Shown: positions 8,264 through 17,152 of the stretch, one piece after another
Position numbering within the stretch: position 1 is the stretch's first letter
Layout: each line of letters starts with the position of its first letter
DNA from: Acidovorax sp. GW101-3H11
GTDB taxonomy: Bacteria > Pseudomonadota > Gammaproteobacteria > Burkholderiales > Burkholderiaceae_C
Direction: 5' to 3'
Assembly: GCF_001633105.1 (NCBI RefSeq)
Contig: NZ_LUKZ01000009.1
Location: 401,716-465,715 of the forward strand
DNA length: 64,000 nucleotides
Position numbers and translations under genes: made by a program
The notes under the pieces: generated by a model
What the model was told of the DNA's origin: nothing
What the model saw: the letters and a program-made list of their open reading frames with translations, nothing else
The model's database searches: none

Positions 8264-9322
8264 ATGGAAAAGCCAGCCAAGAAGCAGCCGGGCGCATGGG
8301 TGATGGGCTTGTTTGCCCTGCCTTTTGCCGCCGTGGGCATGGGCATGCTGCTGCTGAGCGTGTTGCCCACGCTGTACGACTGGTCGCGCATGCAGTTCTG
8401 GCAGCCGGTCAATGCCACGCTGCTGGCCGCGAGCCTGAACAGCAGCCGCAGCAGCAAGTCCACCTCCTATACCGTGACGGCGCGCTACCGCTACACCGTG
8501 GCGGGCCAGGTGTACGAGGGCGAGCGCGTGGCCATCAGCGGCGGCGGCGACAACGTGGGCGACTTTCAGGAGGCGCTGGGCGAGCGGCTGGAGCAGGCGC
8601 TGCGCGCCGGGCAGCCGGTGCCGGTCTGGGTCAACCCCTCGCACCCGGCCGATGCGGTGATCGACCGCAGCCTGCGGCCCGGGCTGCTGGCCTTCAAGAT
8701 GGTGTTTGTGGTGCTGTTTGGCGGTGTGGGCGTGGGCCTGCTGGTGTTTGCTGCACGCGGGGGCAAGCCATCCAAGCCGCAGGCGAGCAAAACCGTTGCA
8801 GCGGGCACACCCGGCAAGCTCGAAAAAATCCCCGGCGGGGTGCAGATGCACTTCCCGGCCGGGCGCTGGTGGGGACTCAAGCTGGCACTGGGGATGGTGG
8901 GCCTGGTGTTTCTGGCCGTGGGCGTGCTCGTGCCCTGGGAGCAGGAGGGTCAGTCCGACATTGCGCCCTGGCTGCTGCGCCTGGGCTTTGGCGGCGTGGG
9001 TGGCGCGGTGCTGGTGGCTGCGTTTTATGCGCTGGCCAACAGCCTGCGCGTGCAGATTGACCACGAGGGCCTGCGCACCGAGCGGCGCCTGCTGGGCCTG
9101 ATGCTGCAGTGGCACCAGGTGCCCGGCCCCGAAATCGCCCGGCTGCGTGTGGTGGAGAGCTACACGGTAGAGAGCAACAACCGCCGCGACGTGTACTACC
9201 GCATCGAGGCCGAGCTGCGCAGCGGCAAGAAGATCACCGTGGCGCAGGACCTGCAGGGGCGCAAGGACGCCGACCGGATGCTCGCGGCCATCGGCAGCGC
9301 CACGGGTTACCCCATTCGCTGA
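8264..9322 (+). CDS. DUF3592-type membrane protein
   Basis: Protein of 352 residues. Two hydrophobic segments near 10-35 and 140-165 enclose an extracytoplasmic beta-rich domain containing YTVTARYRYTVAGQVYEGERVA and VPVWVNPSHPADAVIDR, the hallmark pattern of DUF3592. Two further membrane helices follow (about 205-225 and 235-260). A C-terminal cytoplasmic beta domain has IARLRVVESYTVESNN and KKITVAQDLQGRKDA. Function unknown. The ATG at 8264 is preceded by GGGAGA about 7 bases upstream; a GTG at 8249 is a weaker alternative. Confidence 0.7.
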   Translation: MEKPAKKQPGAWVMGLFALPFAAVGMGMLLLSVLPTLYDWSRMQFWQPVNATLLAASLNSSRSSKSTSYTVTARYRYTVAGQVYEGERVAISGGGDNVGDFQEALGERLEQALRAGQPVPVWVNPSHPADAVIDRSLRPGLLAFKMVFVVLFGGVGVGLLVFAARGGKPSKPQASKTVAAGTPGKLEKIPGGVQMHFPAGRWWGLKLALGMVGLVFLAVGVLVPWEQEGQSDIAPWLLRLGFGGVGGAVLVAAFYALANSLRVQIDHEGLRTERRLLGLMLQWHQVPGPEIARLRVVESYTVESNNRRDVYYRIEAELRSGKKITVAQDLQGRKDADRMLAAIGSATGYPIR

Positions 9323-9353
9323 GCCCGCCCACGAGGGGGGCCAGGAGGGGAGG

Positions 9354-10010
9354 TCAGCCTGCTGCCTTGCGAAACGTGAGGTTGATGCGCAACCCTCCCG
9401 TCATCGCATGGCTGGCGTCGGCCAGCGGCGCCACGCCGTGAAAACGCAGCCGCGCCGGGCCGCCCCACACCACCACGTCGCCATGCCACAGGCCCACGCG
9501 CCGGGCCTTGTCGGCGCGCAGCGCGCCGCCCCAGAGGAAGATGGCCGGGATGCCCAGGGAGACCGACACGATGGGGTGGTCGTAGTTGCCCTCGTCGCGG
9601 TCCTGGTGCAGCGACAGCCGCGTGCCGGGTGCGTAGCGGTTGATGAGGCAGGCGTCGGGCGCAAAGCCGGGGTAGCCCGCCGCTTCGGCTGCGTCCCGGG
9701 CCAGTTGGCGAAACAGCGCAGGCATGGGCGGCCAGGGCAGGCCCGTGGTGGGGTCGATGGGGCCATAGCGGTAGCCGCTGCGGTCGCTGATCCAGCCCAG
9801 CGCGCCGGTGTTGCTCATGGCCACCGACATGCGCTGCCCACCGGGCGTGATGAGGTGCCGGAAGGGCGCCTGGGCTGTGACGGCATCCACGGCCTGCAGC
9901 AGCGCGGCAGCCTGCGGCAGGGCCAGGCCGCGCAGCACCACCGCGCCCGGCTCCAGCCACTCGGGGGCCTGGGGGGTGGCGGGCAGGTCGTCAAACAGGC
10001 CGAGGGTCAT
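9354..10010 (-). CDS. alkB: Alkylated DNA repair dioxygenase AlkB
   Basis: Iron(II)/2-oxoglutarate dioxygenase of 218 residues that oxidatively removes methyl groups from 1-methyladenine and 3-methylcytosine. Metal ligands His135 and Asp137 are in LSLHQDRDE and His191 is in RFHGVAPL. The 2-oxoglutarate-binding arginine is in RINLTFR at the C-terminus. RYGPIDPTTGLPWPPMP is typical of the nucleotide-recognition lid. The ATG at 10010 has AGGTGG just upstream; a GTG at 10016 abuts the previous stop. Third gene of the ada operon, hence presumably induced by Ada. Confidence 0.93.
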   Translation of the reverse strand: MTLGLFDDLPATPQAPEWLEPGAVVLRGLALPQAAALLQAVDAVTAQAPFRHLITPGGQRMSVAMSNTGALGWISDRSGYRYGPIDPTTGLPWPPMPALFRQLARDAAEAAGYPGFAPDACLINRYAPGTRLSLHQDRDEGNYDHPIVSVSLGIPAIFLWGGALRADKARRVGLWHGDVVVWGGPARLRFHGVAPLADASHAMTGGLRINLTFRKAAG

Positions 10011-10016
10011 CGCCAC

Positions 10017-10775
10017 CTACTCAGCGTCGTGAAAGATGATGCCCATTGTGTGGCGCTGCCCAGACCGCACGCGGCTCACCCCGTGGCGCAGGTTCACGCG
10101 GTAGGTGCCGCGTGTGCCTTGCACCGGGCGGTGGTGCACGGCAAACGCCACGGCGTCGCCGCGTCGCAGAGGCACGACCTCGGCCCGCGACTGCATGCGG
10201 GGGCGTTGTTCGGTCAGCACAAATTCGCCGCCGGTGAAGTCACGGCCGGGCTCCGACAGCAGGATGGCCACCTGCAGCGGGAACACATGCTCGCCATACA
10301 GGTCCTGGTGCAGGCAGTTGTAGTCGCCCGGTGCGTACTGCAGCAGCAGCGGCGTGGGGCGCAGTTGCCCGGCCGCATGGCAGCGGGAGATGAAGTCGGC
10401 GTGCTGCGCGGGGTAGCGCACGTCGATGCCCATGGCGGCATTCCAGTGGTTGGCGATGGGCTGCAGCTGGGGGTAGAGCGCGTCACGCAGCCCGGCCACC
10501 AGGTCCGGCAGCGGGTAGCTGAAGTACTGGTACTCGCCCAGGCCAAAGCCGTGGCGCTGCATGACCACGCGGCTGCGGAACAGGGGTGGGCCAGGGCGGC
10601 TGTAAAGCCCGGCGAGGGCCGTGCATTCCTCGGCGCTCAGCAGTTGCGGCAACACCGCGTGGCCCTGGGTGTGCAGGTCGTCGGTGGCCTGGGCCCAGTC
10701 GAGCGCGGCCACGCGCCCGGGCCAGGGGCTGGTGGCCTGTGGTGTGCTGTGGGGCAGGGCGCTCATGCCGATCAT
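10017..10775 (-). CDS. 2OG-Fe(II) oxygenase, Oxygenase-NA family (PF09859-like)
   Basis: Protein of 252 residues related to the family described as oxygenases acting on damaged nucleic acid. It has an iron-binding His156-x-Asp158 in YNCLHQDLYGEHVFPLQ. The distal region, YRVNLRHGVSRVRSGQRHTM followed by GIIFHD, holds the third ligand (probably His231) and the 2-oxoglutarate arginine. The start overlaps the ada stop (ATGA) and its stop abuts alkB, so it is translationally coupled inside the adaptive-response operon. This supports a role in reversing alkylation damage, but its substrate is not established from sequence. Confidence 0.82.
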   Translation of the reverse strand: MIGMSALPHSTPQATSPWPGRVAALDWAQATDDLHTQGHAVLPQLLSAEECTALAGLYSRPGPPLFRSRVVMQRHGFGLGEYQYFSYPLPDLVAGLRDALYPQLQPIANHWNAAMGIDVRYPAQHADFISRCHAAGQLRPTPLLLQYAPGDYNCLHQDLYGEHVFPLQVAILLSEPGRDFTGGEFVLTEQRPRMQSRAEVVPLRRGDAVAFAVHHRPVQGTRGTYRVNLRHGVSRVRSGQRHTMGIIFHDAE

Positions 10776-11956
10776 GCGGCCTTCTCCTGTGCGCTTGTGG
10801 GTGCGGCAGCGCCAGACTCGCGTTCCAGCAGCGCGCGCTTGCGCTCCACACCCCAGCGGTAGCCCGAGAGCGCGCCGTCGCTCCTCACCACCCGGTGGCA
10901 GGGGATGGCCACCGCCAGCGCGTTGGCGCCGCAGGCCTGGGCCACGGCGCGGGTGGCGGCAGGGGCGCCGATGCGCGCTGCAATTTCGGCATAACTCGCG
11001 GTCTGCCCGGGCGGGATGGTGCGCAGCGCCTGCCACACGCGCTGCTGGAAGGCCGTGCCCCGCACATCCAGCGGCAAATCCAGCCCCCGCCCCGGCGCCT
11101 CGACAAAGGCCACGACCTGGGCCACCAGCGATTCAAAAGTGGCATCGCCGCCCACCAGTTGGGCCTGCGCAAACCGGTCTTGCAGATCGCGCACCAGCAC
11201 ATCCGGGTCGTCGCCGAGCAGGATGGCGCACAAGCCCTGGCCGCTGTGCGCCACCAGGAGGGCACCCAGCGAGCATTGCGCCACGGCAAAGTGGATGCGC
11301 TGCGCCGCGCCGCCTGCGCGGTAGCGCGCGGGGGTCATGCCCAGCACCTGGGCCGATTTTTCATAAAAGCGGCTGCTGGACTGGTAGCCCGCTTCGTAGA
11401 TGGCCTCGGTCACCGAATCGGTGGCGTGCCCCAGTGCACTGCGCACGCGCTGCTCGCGCTGCGCGGCGGCGTAGGTCTTGGGCGTGAGGCCCGTGGCCTG
11501 CTTGAAGATGCGGTGCAGGTGCGAGCTGCTCAACCCCAGCCGGGCGGCCAGCGCATCGAGCGTCGGTGCGCGCCCCTCGGCCGCATCGGCTTCGATGAAG
11601 CGGCAGGCCTGCGTGACCCATCCGGCATGGTGCGATTGCGCCGAGGGCTGCTGTGGCTTGCAGCGCTGGCAGGGGCGAAAGCCTGAGTTTTCAGCATCGG
11701 CGCAGCTTGCGTGGAAGCGCACGTTCTCGGGCCGGGGCGTGCGTGCCGCGCAGCTGGGGCGGCAGTACACGCCCGTGGACAACACCGAATACCAGAAGCT
11801 GCCGTCTGCCGCCGCGCTGCGCGCCAACACCGCCGCCCAGCGCGGGTCGGCCTGGGTGGCGGCGGCTTGTTGCGCTGCCTGGGTGCGGCGGGGGGCCGGG
11901 CGGGTGGGCATGGGCAGTGGGGGCGTTGAGGAAATTGCGGTGGCCAAGGCTTGCAT
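10772..11956 (-). CDS. ada: Bifunctional Ada: methyl-phosphotriester sensor, AraC activator and O6-methylguanine methyltransferase
   Basis: Protein of 394 residues with the full Ada layout. The zinc/methyl-acceptor domain has Cys65, Cys69, Cys96 and Cys99 (GVYCRPSCA and FRPCQRC). An AraC-type HTH lies at about 110-215 (LGLSSSHLHRIFKQATGLTP). The C-terminal alkyltransferase domain has IPCHRVV, with acceptor Cys353. Methylation of the N-terminal cysteine should turn the protein into an activator of this operon. It is followed with overlapping ATGA by the Oxygenase-NA gene, then alkB. Confidence 0.95.
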   Translation of the reverse strand: MQALATAISSTPPLPMPTRPAPRRTQAAQQAAATQADPRWAAVLARSAAADGSFWYSVLSTGVYCRPSCAARTPRPENVRFHASCADAENSGFRPCQRCKPQQPSAQSHHAGWVTQACRFIEADAAEGRAPTLDALAARLGLSSSHLHRIFKQATGLTPKTYAAAQREQRVRSALGHATDSVTEAIYEAGYQSSSRFYEKSAQVLGMTPARYRAGGAAQRIHFAVAQCSLGALLVAHSGQGLCAILLGDDPDVLVRDLQDRFAQAQLVGGDATFESLVAQVVAFVEAPGRGLDLPLDVRGTAFQQRVWQALRTIPPGQTASYAEIAARIGAPAATRAVAQACGANALAVAIPCHRVVRSDGALSGYRWGVERKRALLERESGAAAPTSAQEKAA

Positions 11957-11977
11957 GGTGAGGGCTCCGAAAAGAAC

Positions 11978-12002
11978 CTGTTCGCACTCAGGGTGCGAAC
12001 AG
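11978..12002. promoter_or_regulatory. Perfect 10-bp inverted repeat in the ada leader
   Basis: CTGTTCGCAC and GTGCGAACAG are perfect complements separated by TCAGG. The element is 22 bp upstream of the ada start. In RNA it would be a stable hairpin just ahead of the GGAG ribosome-binding site; in DNA it could be an operator. It does not resemble a LexA box. Confidence 0.55.
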
Positions 12003-12128
12003 CTGGTGTTGCGATGCCCTCACTGTAGAAACGGGGCGCACTGGGCGCACTCCGAAGCTTGCTTTTGAATTCTGCACCTGGGGGCGGGTGCGCAGGCGGT
12101 TGCCCCTGGGGGGCCTCATTGATCCCTC

Positions 12129-12195
12129 AAATACTATTATTTTGATAGCTATAAAGGCATGACCATCAGGCGGTAGCGGTCATTTTTATTCATAT
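12129..12195 (-). repeat. Family repeat copy 3, at the end of the helicase gene
   Basis: Read on the minus strand: GAATATGAATAAAAATGACC, GCTACCGCC, ATGCCTTTATAGCTATC, AAAATAATAGTA. The TATGAATAA at its start encodes the last codons and stop of the SNF2 helicase. The GCTAT...ATAGT tail can form a small hairpin that may help end the transcript. Confidence 0.7.
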
Positions 12196-15023
12196 TCTGG
12201 TGGTTGCAGCGGGCGAGAGCGGCGTTTTCCGGTACCACCCCAGCGGCGCGCATCCTCGCCAGGGATAGCGAGCGGGTTGTCGGCGGGCTCGGCCAGTGGC
12301 GCCAGCAGGGCTTGCAGGTCGGCCTCGCTGAATTTGAGTGCCCCGGCCGCGTCGTGGCCCAGCACGCCGCTGGCCAGGGCGGCCTTGCGCGCTTGCAGTT
12401 CCAGCATGCGCTCTTCGATGCTGCCTTCCACCACCAGCTTGTAGACGAACACGGGCTGGTTCTGCCCGATGCGGTGGGCGCGGGCTGTGGCTTGTTCTTC
12501 CACGGCGGGGTTCCACCAGGGGTCGAGGTGGATCACGGTGTCGGCGGCCGTGAGGTTGAGGCCTGTGCCACCCGCCTTGAGGCTGACCAGCAGGACGGGC
12601 GCGCTGCTCGCGTCCTGCGCCTGAAAACGCTTTACCACCGCGCCGCGCTGGCCCGGTGGCGTCTGGCCGGTGAGGGTGAGGTAGGGCAGGGCCAGCGCGT
12701 CCAGCTGTTCGGCGGCCAGCATCAGCATCTCGGTGAACTGCGAGAACACCAGCACGCGGCGGCCTTCATCGACCAGGGCGGGCAGCATGTCGGCCAGCAG
12801 TTCGAGCTTGGCGCGTTCGGTGCCGGGGTGGACCTTGGCACCTTTCACAAGGTGTGGGTCGCAGCACACCTGGCGGAGTTTCAGCAGCGCGTCCAGGATG
12901 GTGATCTGCGCGCCGTCAAAACTCTGCCGCTCCAGCACGCGGCGCACCTGTTTGTCCGCCGTGGTGCGCACGGCCTCGTACAGTTCGCGCTGTTTGCCCT
13001 GCAGCTGCACGCGCTGGATGACCTCGGTGCGCGGCGGCAGTTCAGTGGCCACGTCCTGCTTGCGGCGGCGCAGGATGAAGGGGCGCACGCGCTGGGCCAG
13101 CAGCTGGGCGCGCAGGGTTTCGCCGTTCTCTTCGATAGGCTTGCGCCAGCGGGCGTTGAAGCTGCGCACATCGCCCAGAAAGCCGGGCATCAAGAAGTCG
13201 AACTGCGCCCACAGCTCGCCCAGGTGGTTTTCGAGCGGCGTGCCCGTCAGGCACAGCAGGTGCGGGGCCTGCAGCTTGCGCAGGGCGCGGGCGCTGCGGC
13301 TGCCTGCGTTTTTCACCATCTGGGCTTCGTCCAGGATCAGCAGGTGAAAGGGCTCTGCCGCCAGCGCATCCACATCGCGCCAGAGCAGGGGGTAGGTGGT
13401 CAGCACCAGGTCATGGTCGGCGATCTGCAGGTAGCGCTGGCCCCGGCTCGCGCCATGCAGGGCCAGCACCCGCAGGCCCGGCGCCATGCGCGCGGCCTCG
13501 GCCTGCCAGTTGAAGAGCAGCGAGGTGGGCAGCACGACCAGGGCCGGGCGGGTGAGGCGGCCCGCCTCCTTTTCAGCCAGCACATGGGCCAGCGCCTGCG
13601 CGGTTTTGCCCAGGCCCATGTCGTCGGCCAATATGCCGCCCAGGCCCTGGGCGCGCAGGTACTGCAGCCAGGCCAGGCCGTCGAGCTGGTAGGGGCGCAG
13701 CTGCACCTGCAGGCCCTGCGGCGCGGCCACGGGCTGCGGGGTGCCGATGCGGCGCAGGCGCTGCGCCAGCTGGGCCAGGCCCGCGTCGCCCTGCAGCTGC
13801 CAGTCGTTGCTCCAGCCGCTGACGGTGCCCACGCGGTGCGCTTGCACCAGCCCGGCTCGCAGGGCCTCGATACGGCGGGCCTCCCAGGCGCCCAGGCGCA
13901 GCGGGTCGCCGTCCTTGAGCTGTTTACGGGTGGGATCGGTGAGCAGATCCACCATGGCGCCCACGATGGCCTTGAGTGGCCCGGCGGGTGCGTCGATGCG
14001 CCGCCCGCCCGGTGCGCGCAGCGAGATGACCGCGATGTCGTCGATGGCCGCCATCTGCCGCGCGTTGAGCCAGCGCACGTCGCGGCGCAGCAGGTCGGCC
14101 AGCATGGGGGCCAGGTCCAGCACCACGCCGTCGATCTCGATGCCCAGGCTCAGCAGCCAGGCGCCTTCGCGCTCGGGCAGGTGCAACTTCTGCACGGGGC
14201 GCTGGCGTGTGCCCAATGGGCCATCCACCTCTTTGGCCAGCAGCTCGCCGGTGTCGGGCGCGATGACGAGCTTCCAGCGCTGCACAGGCACGCTTTCGTG
14301 CGCAAAGCCGGGGTGCACCACCACGCTCCAGCCCTGGGCGCGCAGCTGCGGCACCACGTCGGCCCAGAAGTCGCCAAAGTGCGCCTCCTGTGCCAGTGTC
14401 CACACGGGGCCCAGCGTGGCGGCGGCTGCGCGGTGGCGCCACTGCAGGCTTTTGGGGTCCACGGGGGTCAGGCCCAGGTCCCACACGCGGTCCATGGCGT
14501 CGGCCTCGGCGGCCAGGTGGCGCTGCATGCGCTGCACGGGGCCGCCGGTGTCGTACAGGTCTTGCACGGGCGCGGGGCGGGCGTTGAGCACCGAGGTGGG
14601 CGCGGCGGTTTCCCACTGCGCGCCGCCGTCGGTGCGGTAGGTCCAGTCGATCTGCGCCAGGGTCACGCTGTCGCCGCGCGGCCCCAGCTTGCCCTGGGGC
14701 GCCATGCCCAAGAGGCCCTCGCCCCGGCCCAGGGTCATGAGGGTGATGCGGGGGCGGAACTGGCCTGCGACCACACCGGATGCCGCAGGGGCTGGCGCCA
14801 ATGAAGCGGTGGGGGACCCGGGAGGGATGGGTGCGGCGCCGTCGCGCAGCAGCGCCATCACGCGCGCGGCCTCGGCGTCGGTCAGCGGGGCCAGCGCCTG
14901 CAGCGTGGCCGCATCGGCGCGCTGGCGCAGGGCCTGGGCCCAGGCGGCGATCAGGGCACCCCGGTTCGACCGGGGCTGATCAGGGGGCGCGGGGTGGGCA
15001 GGGTCGTGGCCAGCGGCAGGCAT
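12186..15023 (-). CDS. SNF2-family DEAD/DEAH-box helicase-like ATPase
   Basis: Protein of 945 residues. The N-terminal 450 residues are poorly conserved, with a region on DNA-binding SNF2-associated lines. The ATPase core begins with LRPYQLDGLAWLQYLRAQG. It has Walker A LADDMGLGKTAQ, Walker B as LLILDEAQMVKN (DEAQ rather than DEAH), motif III LTGTPLENHLGELWAQFDFL, and C-terminal motifs LLVSLKAGGTGLNLTAAD and RAHRIGQNQPVFVYK. It probably translocates on double-stranded DNA; the role is unknown. It is the last gene of a leftward group after the outer-membrane barrel gene, with a 38-bp gap. Start chosen at the ATG 15023; the frame stays open far upstream but there overlaps other genes. Confidence 0.85.
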   Translation of the reverse strand: MPAAGHDPAHPAPPDQPRSNRGALIAAWAQALRQRADAATLQALAPLTDAEAARVMALLRDGAAPIPPGSPTASLAPAPAASGVVAGQFRPRITLMTLGRGEGLLGMAPQGKLGPRGDSVTLAQIDWTYRTDGGAQWETAAPTSVLNARPAPVQDLYDTGGPVQRMQRHLAAEADAMDRVWDLGLTPVDPKSLQWRHRAAAATLGPVWTLAQEAHFGDFWADVVPQLRAQGWSVVVHPGFAHESVPVQRWKLVIAPDTGELLAKEVDGPLGTRQRPVQKLHLPEREGAWLLSLGIEIDGVVLDLAPMLADLLRRDVRWLNARQMAAIDDIAVISLRAPGGRRIDAPAGPLKAIVGAMVDLLTDPTRKQLKDGDPLRLGAWEARRIEALRAGLVQAHRVGTVSGWSNDWQLQGDAGLAQLAQRLRRIGTPQPVAAPQGLQVQLRPYQLDGLAWLQYLRAQGLGGILADDMGLGKTAQALAHVLAEKEAGRLTRPALVVLPTSLLFNWQAEAARMAPGLRVLALHGASRGQRYLQIADHDLVLTTYPLLWRDVDALAAEPFHLLILDEAQMVKNAGSRSARALRKLQAPHLLCLTGTPLENHLGELWAQFDFLMPGFLGDVRSFNARWRKPIEENGETLRAQLLAQRVRPFILRRRKQDVATELPPRTEVIQRVQLQGKQRELYEAVRTTADKQVRRVLERQSFDGAQITILDALLKLRQVCCDPHLVKGAKVHPGTERAKLELLADMLPALVDEGRRVLVFSQFTEMLMLAAEQLDALALPYLTLTGQTPPGQRGAVVKRFQAQDASSAPVLLVSLKAGGTGLNLTAADTVIHLDPWWNPAVEEQATARAHRIGQNQPVFVYKLVVEGSIEERMLELQARKAALASGVLGHDAAGALKFSEADLQALLAPLAEPADNPLAIPGEDARRWGGTGKRRSRPLQPPEYE

Positions 15024-15061
15024 AGGCCGCCGATTGTGCCGTGGTGGTTGTACGCCCCCGG

Positions 15062-15784
15062 TCAGAACTCCCAGGCCAGGCCCATTTGGCTGAAGCTGCG
15101 CCCATTGCCACGGCCCACGGCCACCGATGCCTTGAGCCCTTCGGCAATTTCGTAGCGCAGGCCCAGGGCCTTGTCGGGGCGCGACCGTTGTTCGCCAAAC
15201 ACCTCGGAGGTGAGGCGCAGCTGGGCGGTGAGCGGCAGCTCGTGCCCCACCGCCCAGGTGACGGCGCGGTGGCGCACGCCCTGCACGCGGACGGTGTGGT
15301 GGCCCGCATTGAGGTGCAGCGCCTGGTCGTTGGCAAACCGGTAGGTGGCCAGGCCGGTGATGGTGACAGCCCGCTCGGAAAAATGCGCCGGGGTGGCGTC
15401 GTCGCGCACGCGGGTGTGGCCCAGGTCGGCCCTGGCGCCCAGCGACCAGCCTGCATCGTTCTGGATAGGCACCCACTTCACCCCCCAGCCCCGGCCCTGC
15501 AGCGTGGTGGCCGGGCTCTGGCCCTTGTCGCGGCCGTGGGCCAGCGATACCTCCACCTCCAGCCCGGGCAGCAGCCCCATGCCAAACAGCAGCTCGCCGC
15601 TGCGGGTGTGGGCGTCGCGGCCCAGGGTGCCTTCCAGTTTCAGCGCGCCCTGGGCCAGCGTGCCCGCATCGTCGGTGTGCATGGGCGCTTCGGCATGGGC
15701 ATGCAGGGCACCGGCGATGCACGGCAGCGCCAGGCACCAGGGCGCGATGCGGGAGGGGGGGCGGGGTTGGTGACGGCTTTTCAT
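15062..15784 (-). CDS. Secreted outer-membrane beta-barrel-like protein
   Basis: Protein of 240 residues with an N-terminal signal peptide (hydrophobic core near 15-27, cleavage after AHA near 29). The mature chain alternates short amphipathic strands (GALKLEGTLGRD, LEVEVSLAHG, WGVKWVPIQND, SVAVGRGNG) and ends in LAWEF; a terminal phenylalanine is a usual outer-membrane assembly signal. It resembles small outer-membrane 'transporter' proteins of unknown substrate. It follows the kinase gene by 53 bp and may belong to the PepSY/cytochrome b/two-component operon. Confidence 0.65.
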   Translation of the reverse strand: MKSRHQPRPPSRIAPWCLALPCIAGALHAHAEAPMHTDDAGTLAQGALKLEGTLGRDAHTRSGELLFGMGLLPGLEVEVSLAHGRDKGQSPATTLQGRGWGVKWVPIQNDAGWSLGARADLGHTRVRDDATPAHFSERAVTITGLATYRFANDQALHLNAGHHTVRVQGVRHRAVTWAVGHELPLTAQLRLTSEVFGEQRSRPDKALGLRYEIAEGLKASVAVGRGNGRSFSQMGLAWEF

Positions 15785-15837
15785 CGGGCGGCTCTTTGAA
15801 CAGGTTCTTAGGGTTGTTGTGCAGTTCGTGTGCGGGC

Positions 15838-17139
15838 TCATGGGGCGGGCCAGTGCAGTTCGATGGTGAAGCCCGATGCACATTCTGGCAACACGGTCTG
15901 GCCGCCGTGTGCGCGGGCCACCAGGTCTGCCAGCACCAGGCCCAGGCCGCGCATCGCGCTGCCGTCGCCATAGGCTTGTTGCTGCAGTGCCTGCTGCAAC
16001 AGGGCCCGGGTGGCAGGCGGGCAGCCATCGCCATCGTCCTGCACGCGCAGGATGCTGTGTGCGCCCGCCTGCAACGTGGTGATGGTGACCTGCCGGGCAT
16101 GGAAACGGTGCGCGTTGTCCAGCAGGTTCAGCAGGGCTGCCACCAGCAGGTCCGGGTCGGCCGCGAGCCGCGTGGGCTGGTGGATGGTGATCGCCATGTC
16201 GTGAAAGGCCAGCGCATCGATCAGCTGGCGCAGGTCCACGTCCTGGCGCTGTGGCTCGATGCCGCTGCGGAACATCGTCAAGAGCGCCTGCATCACGCGC
16301 CCCAGCCGGCCCGCTGCCTCGCGTGCGCGCTGCAGCCGGGGCTGCAAGGGCTCGGGCGCCTCCTTGATCGCCAGGGCCAGCTGCACGTCGATGCCTGCCA
16401 CGGGCGTGCGCAAGGCATGGGCGGCGTGGGCGGTGAAGGCGCGTTCGCTGACGATGCGCCGCGCCAGCCGGTGCCCCAGGTCGGCGATGGACTGCTCGAT
16501 GGGCAAAAGCTCGGCCCTGGGCTCAACGCGGGGCGCGGTGTCGGGGTGCAGCGGGTCGTAGCGCTGCACGTCGTGGCTCAGGGCGGCCAGGGGCCGAAGC
16601 TCCTGGCGGATGCGCCAGTTCATCCACAGCGCAGAAAAAAGGCCCATGGACAGGGCGGCCAGCAGCGTGTAGAGCACCACCTCGCTGCGCGCCTCGTTGC
16701 GCTCTTGCCGGCTTTGGGCCACCACCAGAACGTGCTGGGGGCTTTGCGGGAAGGCCGACGAAAAAGCGCGCCACCGGCCATCGGCCGTCCACGCAACCTG
16801 GGCCGTTGGCGCTGTCTGCAGGGCCGTGGCGGGGGCCTTGTGTGAACGGCCTCGGACTTCGCCTGTGGACGCATCGACCACCTGCCAGATCAGGTGCTTT
16901 TCGTAGTCGAAGTGCTGGGTGGCGCTGGAAGCGCCATAGGCAAAACCGGGCTGGGCTGCGAGCACGTTGTGGAATATCTCGGAGGTTTCGCGCAGCTCCT
17001 GGTCCATCAGTTCGCCCATTTCGTGGGCGATCACAAACCAGACCACCAGGGCCGTCAGCAGGCCAAATGCGACCGAGGACCACAGCAGCGACTGGATCAG
17101 GCGGCCCCGGATGGACGGCAATCGGGTGTTGTGGACCAT
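15838..17139 (-). CDS. Sensor histidine kinase of the PepSY/cytochrome b cluster
   Basis: Protein of 433 residues. Helices at about 18-40 and 175-195 flank a periplasmic sensor. The HisKA domain has AHAAHALRTPVAG with acceptor His241; the residue after it is Ala where most kinases have Glu, which could lower kinase or phosphatase activity, though other proteobacterial kinases share this. The HATPase domain has LLNLLDNAHRFHA (N-box), DDGDGCPP and MRGLGLVLADLVARAHGG. It follows its response-regulator gene by 13 bp. Confidence 0.85.
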   Translation of the reverse strand: MVHNTRLPSIRGRLIQSLLWSSVAFGLLTALVVWFVIAHEMGELMDQELRETSEIFHNVLAAQPGFAYGASSATQHFDYEKHLIWQVVDASTGEVRGRSHKAPATALQTAPTAQVAWTADGRWRAFSSAFPQSPQHVLVVAQSRQERNEARSEVVLYTLLAALSMGLFSALWMNWRIRQELRPLAALSHDVQRYDPLHPDTAPRVEPRAELLPIEQSIADLGHRLARRIVSERAFTAHAAHALRTPVAGIDVQLALAIKEAPEPLQPRLQRAREAAGRLGRVMQALLTMFRSGIEPQRQDVDLRQLIDALAFHDMAITIHQPTRLAADPDLLVAALLNLLDNAHRFHARQVTITTLQAGAHSILRVQDDGDGCPPATRALLQQALQQQAYGDGSAMRGLGLVLADLVARAHGGQTVLPECASGFTIELHWPAP

Positions 17140-17152
17140 GTGGTGCTTGCAC

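Noticed and set aside
11978-12002. LexA (SOS) box before ada
   Set aside because: It starts with CTGT and ends with ACAG-like bases but the interior is GC-rich and does not match the AT-alternating LexA core.
12204-14804. Long plus-strand open frame opposite the SNF2 helicase gene
   Set aside because: Same antisense artefact of high G+C; no recognisable motifs, while the minus strand has all helicase motifs.
15784-16100. Upstream extension of the helicase frame through the barrel and kinase genes
   Set aside because: The extension is a shifted frame of two well-supported genes; the conserved protein starts at 15023.
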